A stretch of DNA of 44,517 bases, taken from Thermodesulfovibrionales bacterium. GTDB taxonomy: Bacteria; Nitrospirota; Thermodesulfovibrionia; Thermodesulfovibrionales; JdFR-86. The notes beneath the pieces were generated by a model. That model was not told the DNA's origin. It made no database searches and saw nothing but the letters and a program-made list of their open reading frames with translations. Numbering within the stretch: the stretch's first letter is position 1; the number at the start of each line of letters is the position of its first letter. Below, in pieces: positions 1-7,277 of this stretch. The position numbers and the translations under genes are program-made. The stretch lies in NCBI GenBank assembly GCA_030682405.1, contig JAUXOF010000080.1, forward strand, positions 1 to 44,517. Reading direction: 5' to 3'.

Positions 1-990
1 CAGTGCATAATGCCGGCCATAGTCGAGCTTTCAAAGAAATTCCACACAAAGGTAATCACTACGTCTCCGAAGGCCATGATACAGGGCGCGGTGCATGTTG
101 AGTACGACGAGCACAGGGCAAGGGAAGTGGCAAAAGAGGTAGTTAAGATGGCGATAGACAACTTCCCCAATAGGAAAAAGGAGGGAAGCCACGTTACGGA
201 CAAATTCCCTGTGATAGCCGGTTTCTCCCACGAGTACATAGAATACATGCAGGGCGGAAGATGGAGGGCCTCGTTCAGGCCCCTTAACGATGCGATTATA
301 GCCGGCAGGGTAAGAGGGGTGGTCGGGCTTGCAGGGTGCGACAATCCGAGGGTGCCTGCAACCGGCGCTCACAGGTTCCTTGCCATGGAGCTTATAAAAA
401 ACGACGTCCTCATCGTCTCCACCGGATGCGGCTCCGCTGCATGCGGCACATCAGGCTACCTCACGCCCGAGACTGCGCTTGAACAGGCAGGGCCCGGGCT
501 TAAGGAAGTCTGCGAGGCCATAGGCATTCCTCCGATATTGCACCTTGGGTCGTGCGTGGATAACTCAAGAATACTCACAATAGCCACGGCAATGGCTGAG
601 GAGGGCGGGCTTTCCGACGAAATCGCCGGCATGCCTGCGGTCGGCATTGCGCCTGAGTGGATGTCGGAGAAGGCAATTGCCATAGGGTGCTACTTTGCGG
701 CCTCCGGAGTGCCTGTCATATTCGGCGGGGACTCGCCGGTCGGGGCAAGCCAAGAAGTCACGAAGATAATGACCGAGGTGTGGATGGAGAGGTTTATGGG
801 AGCGCTTCATTTCGAGCCGGACCCGGAGAAGATGCTTGAGCTTGCCCTCAACTACATAGATGCCGCCAGAGAGAGGCTTAAACTGAGGAAATACGAGCCC
901 GGAAGGTTTGGCACTGAGAGGGTTCTTATGGATATGGCTGCAAGGAGAGAGATAGAGAAGGCCGCAAAGCCGCATATAGGAATTTATTAG
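1..990 (+). CDS. cooS: Carbon monoxide dehydrogenase catalytic subunit, 5'-truncated by the window
   Basis: This is the C-terminal half of a Ni-Fe-S CO dehydrogenase, which interconverts CO and CO2 and passes electrons to ferredoxin-type carriers. The frame is open to base 1, so the ATG at 10 is internal. Numbering from that Met, the conserved C-cluster cysteines appear in order: C110 in GCDNPRV, C140 in STGCGS and C182 in GSCVDNSR. APEWMSEK follows, with K221 matching the conserved lysine proposed as the catalytic base. The missing N-terminal half would hold the B/D-cluster cysteines and the other C-cluster ligands. The fragment has about 329 residues of a family of about 640. A NuoE-like gene starts 13 bases downstream, so the enzyme probably delivers electrons to the NuoEFG-like module that follows. 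The family call is firm. Whether this CODH is monofunctional or part of a CODH/ACS complex cannot be seen, because upstream sequence is absent. Confidence 0.95.
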   Translation, partial: QCIMPAIVELSKKFHTKVITTSPKAMIQGAVHVEYDEHRAREVAKEVVKMAIDNFPNRKKEGSHVTDKFPVIAGFSHEYIEYMQGGRWRASFRPLNDAIIAGRVRGVVGLAGCDNPRVPATGAHRFLAMELIKNDVLIVSTGCGSAACGTSGYLTPETALEQAGPGLKEVCEAIGIPPILHLGSCVDNSRILTIATAMAEEGGLSDEIAGMPAVGIAPEWMSEKAIAIGCYFAASGVPVIFGGDSPVGASQEVTKIMTEVWMERFMGALHFEPDPEKMLELALNYIDAARERLKLRKYEPGRFGTERVLMDMAARREIEKAAKPHIGIY

Positions 991-1003
991 TCCGGAGGTT
1001 TAT

Positions 1004-1498
1004 GTGAAGATAGAAGAACTTGAAAACATAGATGTGGATTCTAAAATAGGCAGGGTCGGAGAGGTGCTTACCGAAAAGCAGAAAAAGAGGGGGCTTCTCA
1101 TCTATGCGTTCCAGCAGATACAGAAAGAATACAATTATCTGCCTGAGGAGGCCTTAAATGCCCTTTCAAAAAACCTCGGGATACCCCTTTCGGATGTCTA
1201 CAGCACGGCATCCTTCTACAGGCACTTTTATTTCAAGCCGAGGGGAAAGAACATTGTCTCCGTCTGCACCGGGACGGCCTGCCACGTCAGGGGCGCCGGG
1301 AAAGTACTCGATGCGCTGAAGGAAAAATTCGGCATAGGCGAGGGCGAGACAACGGAGGATATGTTCCTTACCCTTGAGACCGTGGGCTGTGTCGGCTGCT
1401 GCGGCCTTGCTCCCGTGCTTACGGTAAATGAAGAGGTTGTCGGCGAGGTTACCCCAAAGAAGCTCGGCAAGGCAATAGATAAGACGAAGAGGGGATAG
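1004..1498 (+). CDS. NuoE-like [2Fe-2S] subunit (thioredoxin-like ferredoxin)
   Basis: A 164-residue protein of the 24-kDa complex I/HydC family. An N-terminal helical region is followed by a thioredoxin-like [2Fe-2S] fold with ligands C88 and C93 (CTGTAC) and C129 and C133 (CVGCC). Such subunits work in the cytoplasm next to the FMN/NADH subunit. The start is GTG at 1004: the ATG two bases earlier runs straight into TGA, and GGAGG at 994-998 fits the GTG. It lies 13 bases after cooS and 4 bases before the NuoF-like gene, so it is almost certainly co-transcribed with both. A second NuoE paralogue at 26748-27251 serves the formate dehydrogenase operon. The family is secure; partnership with CODH is inferred from gene order. 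Confidence 0.92.
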   Translation: MKIEELENIDVDSKIGRVGEVLTEKQKKRGLLIYAFQQIQKEYNYLPEEALNALSKNLGIPLSDVYSTASFYRHFYFKPRGKNIVSVCTGTACHVRGAGKVLDALKEKFGIGEGETTEDMFLTLETVGCVGCCGLAPVLTVNEEVVGEVTPKKLGKAIDKTKRG

Positions 1499-1502
1499 GA
1501 CT

Positions 1503-3401
1503 ATGGAAAAACTCAAAAACATAGATGAACTTAGCGCCCTGAGGTCAAGGCTTGAGGCTGAGACCTTCAGGCCCGAAACCCCGAGGGTCAGGGCATGCTG
1601 CGGCACCGCATGCACTGCGAGCGGCTCCTCAGGCGTGATAGACGCCCTTAACGAGGAGGCAAGTAAAAAGGGCGTGGAGATGGATGTGGTTAAGACCGGC
1701 TGTCAGGGCCTCTGCCAGAAAGGCCCTGTAATGAACGTAGAGCCGCAGGGGATTTTCTACCAGAAGGTCAGTCCCGAACATGCCCCATGGCTTGTCAACT
1801 ATACGATTGTCGGAGGCGTGCCCTACAGGCAGGGGCTTTACAGGGATTCCATACTTGAGGAGCCGATGGCCCGGATGACTGACATCCCGTTTTATAAAAA
1901 GCAGGTGAGGGTCGCCCTCAGAAACAACGGCCTCATAGACCCGAGGAATATTAATCATTATATCGCAGTAGGAGGATATTCGGCGCTCGAGAAGGCCATG
2001 AGCTCCATGAGCCCTGACGCGGTGCTCGATGAGGTGGACAGGGCAAACCTAAGGGGAAGGGGCGGCGCCGGTTTCCCTGCGGGAAGGAAGTGGAGGCATA
2101 CCAAAAAGGCCGGCGGGAATATAAAATTCGTCATAGCCAACGGAGACGAGGGAGACCCGGGCGCATTCATGGACAGGGCCATAATGGAAGGAGACCCCCA
2201 CGGCCTGATTGAAGGGATGCTCCTCTGCGCCTACGCCATCGAGGGCGGCTACGGCATCATCTACGTTAGGCATGAATACCCTCTGGCAGTCAAGAACTTA
2301 AACATAGCGATAAAACAGGCAGAAGACCTCGGTCTTTTGGGCAAAAACATACTCGGCTCCGATTTCAGTTTCCACCTTGACGTAAGGGAAGGCGCCGGGG
2401 CCTTTGTATGCGGCGAATCCACGGCCCTCATAGCCTCTATAGAGGGAGAGAGGGGATTCCCGAGGCCGAGGCCGCCGAGGCTCTCGGAGCACGGGGGAGG
2501 CGCATGGGGCTATCCGAGCAACCTCAACAACATAGAAAGCTATGCATGCGTGCCGCCGATAGTGCAGAGGGGCGCGGACTGGTTCTTAGGCATAGGCACC
2601 CGGAACTCGCCGGGCACAAAGGTCTTTGCCCTTACAGGAAAGGTTAAAAACACCGGTCTTGTCGAAGTGCCGATGGGGATAACCTTGAGGGAGATAATAT
2701 TTGAAATAGGCGGCGGCATTATGGGCGACAAGAAGTTCAAGGCGGTGCAGACCGGCGGGCCTTCGGGCGGGTGCATCACAGAGGAGCACCTCGATATGCC
2801 GGTTGATTTCGACTCTCTCGTGAAGGTCGGCTCGATGATGGGTTCGGGCGGAATGGTCGTTATGGACGAGGATACCTGCATGGTGGATGTCTCTAAGTTC
2901 TTCCTCTCGTTCACGCAGTCGGAGTCTTGCGGGAAATGCCCGCCCTGCAGGATAGGCACATACCAGATGCTTGAGATACTCGAAAAAATAACCACGGGCA
3001 AGGGCACACTTGAGGATATAGACGAACTGGAACGGATAGGCAGGCTTGTTCAGGGCGCATCCCTCTGCGGTTTGGGGCAGGGCGCTCCGACCCCGGTTCT
3101 TTCGACCCTGAAGTACTTCAGGGAGGAGTACGAGGAGCATGTGCGCGAAAAGTATTGCCGGGCAAAGGCCTGCAGCGGCCTCGGCACTTATGTTATAGAC
3201 AACGATGCCTGTTTCCTCTGCGGCCTCTGCAAAGAGGCGTGCGCCTTTGATGCGGTTATTGAGACAAAAGACAGTTTCTTTGTTGACCAGGATTACTGCA
3301 CAAAGTGCAAGGCATGCTATGTTGCATGCCCAATAGATGCGGTGAAGATACAAAAGGGGTCTCAGACCCCCCCTGTTTCGGAGGCGAAATGTCAGAGATA
3401 A
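1503..3401 (+). CDS. NuoF/HydB-like NADH-binding flavoprotein with C-terminal 2x[4Fe-4S] ferredoxin
   Basis: A 632-residue soluble NAD(P)H-FMN subunit of the HydB/NuoF type. Domains in order: an N-terminal thioredoxin-like [2Fe-2S] domain (C32, C37, C67, C71); the FMN/NADH fold with RGRGGAGFPAG at 184-194 and NGDEGDPGAFMDR at 213-225; an SLBB region; the NuoF [4Fe-4S] domain with C476, C479, C482 and C522; and a bacterial ferredoxin tail with C570/573/576/580 and C599/602/605/609. Fusion of the N- and C-terminal Fe-S domains is typical of soluble HydABC/NfnAB-like and NAD-dependent FDH complexes rather than membrane complex I. The gene overlaps the next gene by 13 bases. It probably oxidises or reduces NAD(P)(H) for the CODH-linked complex; bifurcation is possible but cannot be shown from sequence. 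Confidence 0.93.
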   Translation: MEKLKNIDELSALRSRLEAETFRPETPRVRACCGTACTASGSSGVIDALNEEASKKGVEMDVVKTGCQGLCQKGPVMNVEPQGIFYQKVSPEHAPWLVNYTIVGGVPYRQGLYRDSILEEPMARMTDIPFYKKQVRVALRNNGLIDPRNINHYIAVGGYSALEKAMSSMSPDAVLDEVDRANLRGRGGAGFPAGRKWRHTKKAGGNIKFVIANGDEGDPGAFMDRAIMEGDPHGLIEGMLLCAYAIEGGYGIIYVRHEYPLAVKNLNIAIKQAEDLGLLGKNILGSDFSFHLDVREGAGAFVCGESTALIASIEGERGFPRPRPPRLSEHGGGAWGYPSNLNNIESYACVPPIVQRGADWFLGIGTRNSPGTKVFALTGKVKNTGLVEVPMGITLREIIFEIGGGIMGDKKFKAVQTGGPSGGCITEEHLDMPVDFDSLVKVGSMMGSGGMVVMDEDTCMVDVSKFFLSFTQSESCGKCPPCRIGTYQMLEILEKITTGKGTLEDIDELERIGRLVQGASLCGLGQGAPTPVLSTLKYFREEYEEHVREKYCRAKACSGLGTYVIDNDACFLCGLCKEACAFDAVIETKDSFFVDQDYCTKCKACYVACPIDAVKIQKGSQTPPVSEAKCQR

Positions 3402-3988
3402 AAGAGAAAAAGACAGAGGAGATTAAAAAGGAGGCGGCTGCCATAAAGTGTCCCGCAGGCAGGGCGCTTTATTACATTGAGGAGTTTTTGAGCGGCCCGA
3501 TGTGCGGCAAGTGTTTCCCTTGCGAAATGGGCTCGTATGAGATAAAAATCAGGCTTGGAAACATAATAGAGGGAAGAGGCAGGGGGTCCGACATAGATGC
3601 AATCAAGGCCGTCGCGGACCTCATGCTTGAGACATCCAGATGCAAAAAAGGCAAGGACACGGCGCAATTCATATTCGAATGGCTCAAGGACGGCGCATTT
3701 GCCGGGCATATCGAAGGCGTATGCCCTGAAATGGAGTGTAAGGCATTCATAGAATACAGGATTATTCCGGAAAAATGCATAATGTGCGGCCTCTGTCAGG
3801 AGGCGTGCAAATACAATGCAATAACGGGCAAGAAAAAGGTTGCCTATAAGACAGGGTATAACCCTTATGAGATACGGCAGAAAAGGTGCGTCAAGTGCGG
3901 CGACTGCGTAAATGCCTGCCCCACTTCGGCGATAGAAATAGCAGGCGTTTCAGCCGGAACCAAGGAGCTTGCGGGTTCTAAAAAATAA
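3389..3988 (+). CDS. Small Fe-S protein duplicating the NuoF C-terminal [4Fe-4S] plus ferredoxin domains
   Basis: A 199-residue protein that parallels only the last third of the preceding NuoF-like protein. It has a NuoF-type [4Fe-4S] domain (C39, C42, C45 in GKCFPC, then C85), followed by a 2x[4Fe-4S] ferredoxin (C130/133/136/140 and C167/170/173/177). It has no FMN or NADH site. The start at 3389 is chosen because GGAGG at 3380-3384 precedes it; an in-frame ATG further up lies deep inside the upstream gene. The 13-base overlap with the NuoF-like gene implies translational coupling. It looks like a partial tandem duplication turned into an extra electron-carrying subunit, probably bridging CooS and the NuoEFG-like core. 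The domain reading is firm; the role is inference. Confidence 0.85.
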   Translation: MSEIKEKKTEEIKKEAAAIKCPAGRALYYIEEFLSGPMCGKCFPCEMGSYEIKIRLGNIIEGRGRGSDIDAIKAVADLMLETSRCKKGKDTAQFIFEWLKDGAFAGHIEGVCPEMECKAFIEYRIIPEKCIMCGLCQEACKYNAITGKKKVAYKTGYNPYEIRQKRCVKCGDCVNACPTSAIEIAGVSAGTKELAGSKK

Positions 3989-4023
3989 GAAATGAATATT
4001 AGATATATACGAGGAGGATTCAG

Positions 4024-6036
4024 ATGGCCAATACGGTAAAGCTTAGAATAGACGGTAAAGAGGTTCATGCCCCTGAGGGCGCAAACCTCGTTGATGCGGC
4101 TGAGGCCGCCGGCATCCATATACCGAATCTCTGTTACCTCAAAGGCACAAAAGCGGTCGGCGCCTGCAGGCTCTGCCTTGTGGAGGTGGAGGGTGCGAAG
4201 GCCCCTCTGATAGCCTGTAACACAAGGGTCAAGGAGGGCATGAACGTCGCCACAAAGACCGAGAAGATACAGGAGATGAGGAAGTTCGTGATAGACCTCG
4301 TGGTTTCCATGCATCCGCTTGACTGCATGACCTGCACAAAGGCCGGTGTGTGCAACCTCCAGAAATACGCCTACGACTTTGAGGTAAAGGAATCCTCCTT
4401 CACAAGGAAGAAGTTCGGCTATCCCACTGACGAGGCCAACCCGTTTATAAAAAGAGACCCCGAATACTGCATCCTCTGCGGCAAGTGCGTCAGGGTCTGC
4501 AAGGAGCAGGGCACAAACGTCCTTGACTTCATGGGCAGGGGCGTGGGGGCAAGGGTCATAACCCCTAACGACAAGCCCCTTCAGGAATCCGAGTGCACGT
4601 TCTGCGGAAGCTGTGTGGACGCATGCCCGGTAAACGCCCTGCTTGAGGCCGGCAGGTGGAGAAAGGGCAGGGAGTGGGAATACGAGAAGGTCAATTCCGT
4701 GTGCCTGCTCTGCGGCAACGGCTGCGACATTTCGGTAAGCACAAAAGACGGCATGGTGCAGAAGATAAACTCAGGGGCAGTTGAAGGCTCTGTAGAGAAG
4801 TACATATGCGCCTACGGCAGGTTCGGCTTTGACTCTATAGATGCGGATTCAAGGCTTACCTCTCCCCTTAAGAGGGTAAACGGCGCGCTTAAGGAGACCA
4901 CATGGGACGACGCCATAGGCATTGTCGCCGGAAAGCTTAAGGCGGCAAAGGAGGACGCGGGCTTCATAAGCGCCGCGAGTATTCTGAACGAGGACGCACT
5001 TGCGCTTAAAAATCTTGCCGCATCTGTCAAGACGGAAAATGTGGATACGACCCTGAGCCTTTATGCGGACCCGGATACCCTCAGGGCGTCGGGCAGCGCG
5101 GATATAGATACGGCAGACCTTATCCTGATGGTCGGTCTTAACCCCTCCCAGCAAAAAAGGGTTCTTCCCGCACTTGACGCGTCGGTAAGAAGGAGGGTTC
5201 AGAGGGGTGCAAGGCTTATCGTAATAAACTCCGTTGAGGCAAAAATCGGCGAGGTTGCATCCATAAACCTTGTAGGAGATGAGGCATCCCTGCTTAAGGC
5301 TGTCTTGAAGGCGGCAATCGGCAAAGGCATGAAGGCCGGCAAGGAGCTTCAGGCCGCTACAAAAAACGCTGATACTTCCGAGGATATAGAGAAGGCGGGC
5401 GAGATGCTTTTAGGGGCCAAAGGCCCTCTGATATTTTCATCACCCGCGCTTTTTGCCGCAGCTCTCAACTTAAAAGGCGCTGTGGTAGCAGTGCCGCTTG
5501 AAAGCAACGCAAAAGGCATTGCCGTCATGGGGCTTAGAGGAAAGGGCAAAACCTATAAAGAGATGGCCTCCGGCGCAGCAGGACTTAATGTCCTTTATGC
5601 CGTCGGCGAGGTGCCTTTAAACAAGAGGCCCGGGGTTGACTTCCTCGTTGTACAGGCCTCACATCTTACAGAGATTGCAAAACAGGCGGATGTGGTGCTT
5701 CCTTCTGCCGTTTTCCTTGAGGCGGCAGGCACAATCATAGACTATATGGGAAGGCTCAAATATCTCCCCATGGTGGTAGAGCCTCAGGGAGACTCTATGG
5801 GTCACACGGACATTTTCATTGCAGTGGCAAAGGCCATGGGCAGCGCCATTAAAAAACCCACAGAGGCTGAGGTTAAAAAGGCTGCCAAGGCCAAGGCCAA
5901 GGCCGTAGCAGGGCCGTTTGAGAAAAAAGAAGGGCTTGACGTTTCTCCTGAGGAGATGATAGAGTCTGTCAATGCCTCTGTGATAAACGGCTCAAGGCTC
6001 CTGTGGCTTAAGCAGGCCGAGGCCGCGGGCGTTTAA
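4024..6036 (+). CDS. NuoG-like Fe-S subunit (catalytically reduced molybdopterin-fold protein)
   Basis: A 670-residue protein with the N-terminal architecture of NuoG, HydA and FdhA. It has a [2Fe-2S] domain (C37, C48, C51, C65), the His-Cys cluster site H97/C101/C104/C110, a two-cluster ferredoxin domain (C149/152/155/159 and C191/194/197/201) and a further [4Fe-4S] site C227/230/234/262. The C-terminal part has a molybdopterin-oxidoreductase-like fold but no Cys/Sec active-site motif like the one in the FDH of this window. It also lacks the H-cluster cysteines of [FeFe]-hydrogenase. It is therefore best read as an electron-transfer scaffold like complex I NuoG. The RBS is GAGGAGG at 4011-4017. 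It closes the cooS-nuoEFG-like operon. An Ala/Lys-rich stretch lies near residues 615-635. Confidence 0.88.
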   Translation: MANTVKLRIDGKEVHAPEGANLVDAAEAAGIHIPNLCYLKGTKAVGACRLCLVEVEGAKAPLIACNTRVKEGMNVATKTEKIQEMRKFVIDLVVSMHPLDCMTCTKAGVCNLQKYAYDFEVKESSFTRKKFGYPTDEANPFIKRDPEYCILCGKCVRVCKEQGTNVLDFMGRGVGARVITPNDKPLQESECTFCGSCVDACPVNALLEAGRWRKGREWEYEKVNSVCLLCGNGCDISVSTKDGMVQKINSGAVEGSVEKYICAYGRFGFDSIDADSRLTSPLKRVNGALKETTWDDAIGIVAGKLKAAKEDAGFISAASILNEDALALKNLAASVKTENVDTTLSLYADPDTLRASGSADIDTADLILMVGLNPSQQKRVLPALDASVRRRVQRGARLIVINSVEAKIGEVASINLVGDEASLLKAVLKAAIGKGMKAGKELQAATKNADTSEDIEKAGEMLLGAKGPLIFSSPALFAAALNLKGAVVAVPLESNAKGIAVMGLRGKGKTYKEMASGAAGLNVLYAVGEVPLNKRPGVDFLVVQASHLTEIAKQADVVLPSAVFLEAAGTIIDYMGRLKYLPMVVEPQGDSMGHTDIFIAVAKAMGSAIKKPTEAEVKKAAKAKAKAVAGPFEKKEGLDVSPEEMIESVNASVINGSRLLWLKQAEAAGV

Positions 6037-6056
6037 AGCCGCCCTCACTTTTTTTA

Positions 6057-6086
6057 TTGACATTTAGGCTGGTTTTCTATTAAAAA
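6057..6086 (+). promoter_or_regulatory. Candidate sigma70 promoter for the dsrE-like operon
   Basis: A perfect TTGACA (6057-6062) lies 20 bases after the NuoG stop. At a spacing of 17-18 bases comes a weak A-rich -10 (TTAAAA/TAAAAA, 6080-6086). A structured leader and the dsrE-like gene follow. The -35 is convincing and the -10 is poor. Confidence 0.4.
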
Positions 6087-6090
6087 ATAA

Positions 6091-6169
6091 GGGGCTGCGC
6101 CTCCGGATACTGCGGGAACGACTATCGAGAGGGGCAGACCACCATTCCATCAGGGGTCTTATCCCTGAT
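6091..6169 (+). promoter_or_regulatory. Structured 5' leader of the dsrE-like gene (candidate cis-regulatory RNA)
   Basis: Two helices can be drawn by eye. CTGCGCCTC (6095-6103) pairs with GAGGGGCAG (6129-6137) with one mismatch, and an inner GATA/TATC helix is possible. A second hairpin follows: ATCAGGG (6149-6155) with CCCTGAT (6163-6169) and a 7-base loop. It ends a few bases before the AAGGAGG ribosome-binding site at 6175-6181. The arrangement suggests a leader that could control translation. It matches no riboswitch class I recognise. Confidence 0.35.
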
Positions 6170-6186
6170 ATTGCAAGGAGGCGCGT

Positions 6187-6489
6187 ATGAAATTAGGGAT
6201 TCTAATTACGACGGACAGGCATGCGGCTGATGTTGTTGGCCTGACTAAGGCGGCTGTCTCAAAGGGGCACGAGGTAATAATATTCAACATGGATGCGGGG
6301 ACAAAGCTCCTTGGGAATGCTTCCTTTACGGAACTCTGTAAGACAAAGGGCGTTACCATGGCCTTTTGCGACCACAGCGCCGGCAAGGAAGGCGTTTCAA
6401 AGGAGGGCATCCCTGCGGAGATGGTCTGCGGCAGCCAGTTCAACAACGCAAACATGATGCACGATGCCGACAGGGTTATTAATCTGTAA
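6187..6489 (+). CDS. DsrE-family sulfur-relay protein
   Basis: A 100-residue single-domain protein of the DsrE/DsrF-like family. It opens with the usual alternating beta strand MKLGILITTD and has a second strand HEVIIFNMD. The conserved-region cysteines are C58 and C67 within the central part and C79 in MVCGSQ, candidates for a persulfide-carrying cysteine. Family members pass sulfane sulfur between carriers such as TusA and Dsr/Hdr-type enzymes in the cytoplasm. AAGGAGG lies 5 bases before the ATG. It is followed 22 bases later by a DsrH-like small gene and then a rhodanese gene, which supports a sulfur-transfer role. The precise partner is unknown. Confidence 0.8.
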   Translation: MKLGILITTDRHAADVVGLTKAAVSKGHEVIIFNMDAGTKLLGNASFTELCKTKGVTMAFCDHSAGKEGVSKEGIPAEMVCGSQFNNANMMHDADRVINL

Positions 6490-6511
6490 CTTATTCTAAA
6501 AGGAGACGACT

Positions 6512-6682
6512 ATGAAGATTCTTCACATTCTGGCCGACGGACCGACAGGCACTTCAACAAAGATAATAGACGCCCAGTCAAAAGGCAACGATGTTACAGT
6601 CATTGACCTGTCGAAAAAAAATGTCTCTTATGATGCTGTTGTGGATGCGATGTTTTCAAACGACAGGGTTGTAAGCTGGTAG
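6512..6682 (+). CDS. Short DsrH/TusB-like sulfur-relay protein
   Basis: A 56-residue ORF starting at ATG 6512, with AGGAG at 6501-6505 as ribosome-binding site. The N-terminus MKILHILADGPTG and the end YDAVVDAMFSNDRVVSW match the pattern of DsrH/TusB: an opening LHIL strand and a closing (Y)xxFVxLxxxHxxVxSW-like segment. It is only about 60% of the usual 90-100 residues and has no cysteine, so it cannot itself carry a persulfide. It could be the non-catalytic partner of the DsrE-like protein encoded just upstream. The reading frame, RBS and position make the gene credible; the family assignment is moderate. Confidence 0.65.
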   Translation: MKILHILADGPTGTSTKIIDAQSKGNDVTVIDLSKKNVSYDAVVDAMFSNDRVVSW

Positions 6683-6691
6683 TGAAATTCA

Positions 6692-6714
6692 AATAAGGCT
6701 CTTCAGGCCTTATT
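6692..6714 (+). terminator. Intergenic stem-loop between the DsrH-like and rhodanese genes
   Basis: AATAAGGC (6692-6699) and GCCTTATT (6707-6714) form a perfect 8-bp stem with a 7-base loop. No U-run follows. It could be a weak terminator, an attenuator or an RNA-processing or stability element ahead of the rhodanese gene. Confidence 0.4.
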
Positions 6715-6735
6715 ATCAACGAGGCGGAGGTTTGT

Positions 6736-7206
6736 ATGAAAAAGTTGGCTCTCTTAGTATTGTTTCTTGCCGTAGCCGTACCTGCTCACGCGCAGGACAT
6801 GGCGGCAACATTGAACGCTATCCTGCTTAAGGCTTCCTCAGAGGGGCACTGGCAGGTAAAGGCCGCCGACGTGGCCAAGATGATAGCAGAGAAGAAGACG
6901 GATTTCCTTGTCGTGGATGTCCGGCCTGTACCCCCCGGGCAGAAGGGCGGGAAAATCCCCGGCTCCATTTTCATCTCCTATAACGAGATACTGAAACCCG
7001 AAAACCTCAAGAAGCTCCCCAAAGACAAGAAAATAATCCTTGTGTGCGTTACAGGGCAGACCCAAAACCTGCCTGTGCTTGCCTTGAGGGCGCTTGGTTA
7101 CGACGCCCGCACGATGTCGTTCGGCATGTCGGCATGGGCTAAAGGCTACTTTGGCGGCACTCTTATGACAGGCGCCATCAACGAGGCCAATTACCCGGTA
7201 GAATAA
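6736..7206 (+). CDS. Exported rhodanese-like sulfurtransferase
   Basis: A 156-residue protein with a clear Sec signal peptide: a KK start, a hydrophobic core, and AHAQ as probable cleavage site after residue 19. A single rhodanese domain follows. VVDVRP at 59-64 is the CH2A-like motif, and the active-site loop CVTGQTQ carries C104. The closing YDARTMSFGMSAWAKGYF segment is typical of the family. It would act in the periplasm or at the outer face of the membrane, moving sulfane sulfur. GGCGGAGG (6723-6730) sits just before the ATG. It follows dsrE/dsrH-like genes and precedes a thiosulfate-transport pair, which suggests a local sulfur-handling set. The natural substrate is not evident. Confidence 0.85.
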   Translation: MKKLALLVLFLAVAVPAHAQDMAATLNAILLKASSEGHWQVKAADVAKMIAEKKTDFLVVDVRPVPPGQKGGKIPGSIFISYNEILKPENLKKLPKDKKIILVCVTGQTQNLPVLALRALGYDARTMSFGMSAWAKGYFGGTLMTGAINEANYPVE

Positions 7207-7238
7207 AAATCCGGCGTCTCTGGCCGGCTGAATGGAAA

Positions 7239-7264
7239 TCAGGGGCATCATTAGATGCCCCTGA
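7239..7264 (+). terminator. Strong hairpin after the rhodanese gene
   Basis: TCAGGGGCATC and GATGCCCCTGA form a perfect 11-bp stem with a 4-base loop. It lies 33 bases after the rhodanese stop and ends 13 bases before the TTG start of the next gene. No T-tract follows, so it is either an unusual terminator or a translational control element for the glycosyltransferase gene. Confidence 0.5.
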
Positions 7265-7277
7265 AAATGAATAAGCC

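Noticed and set aside
2586-3353. Long minus-strand frame of 255 codons inside the NuoF-like gene
   Set aside because: It is a shadow of a gene with firm domain motifs on the plus strand. It has no recognisable domain and no RBS.
4024-6036. [FeFe]-hydrogenase HydA or a second formate dehydrogenase
   Set aside because: The N-terminal Fe-S domains match, but neither H-cluster motifs nor a Mo/W Cys/Sec site is present, so a NuoG-like scaffold fits better.
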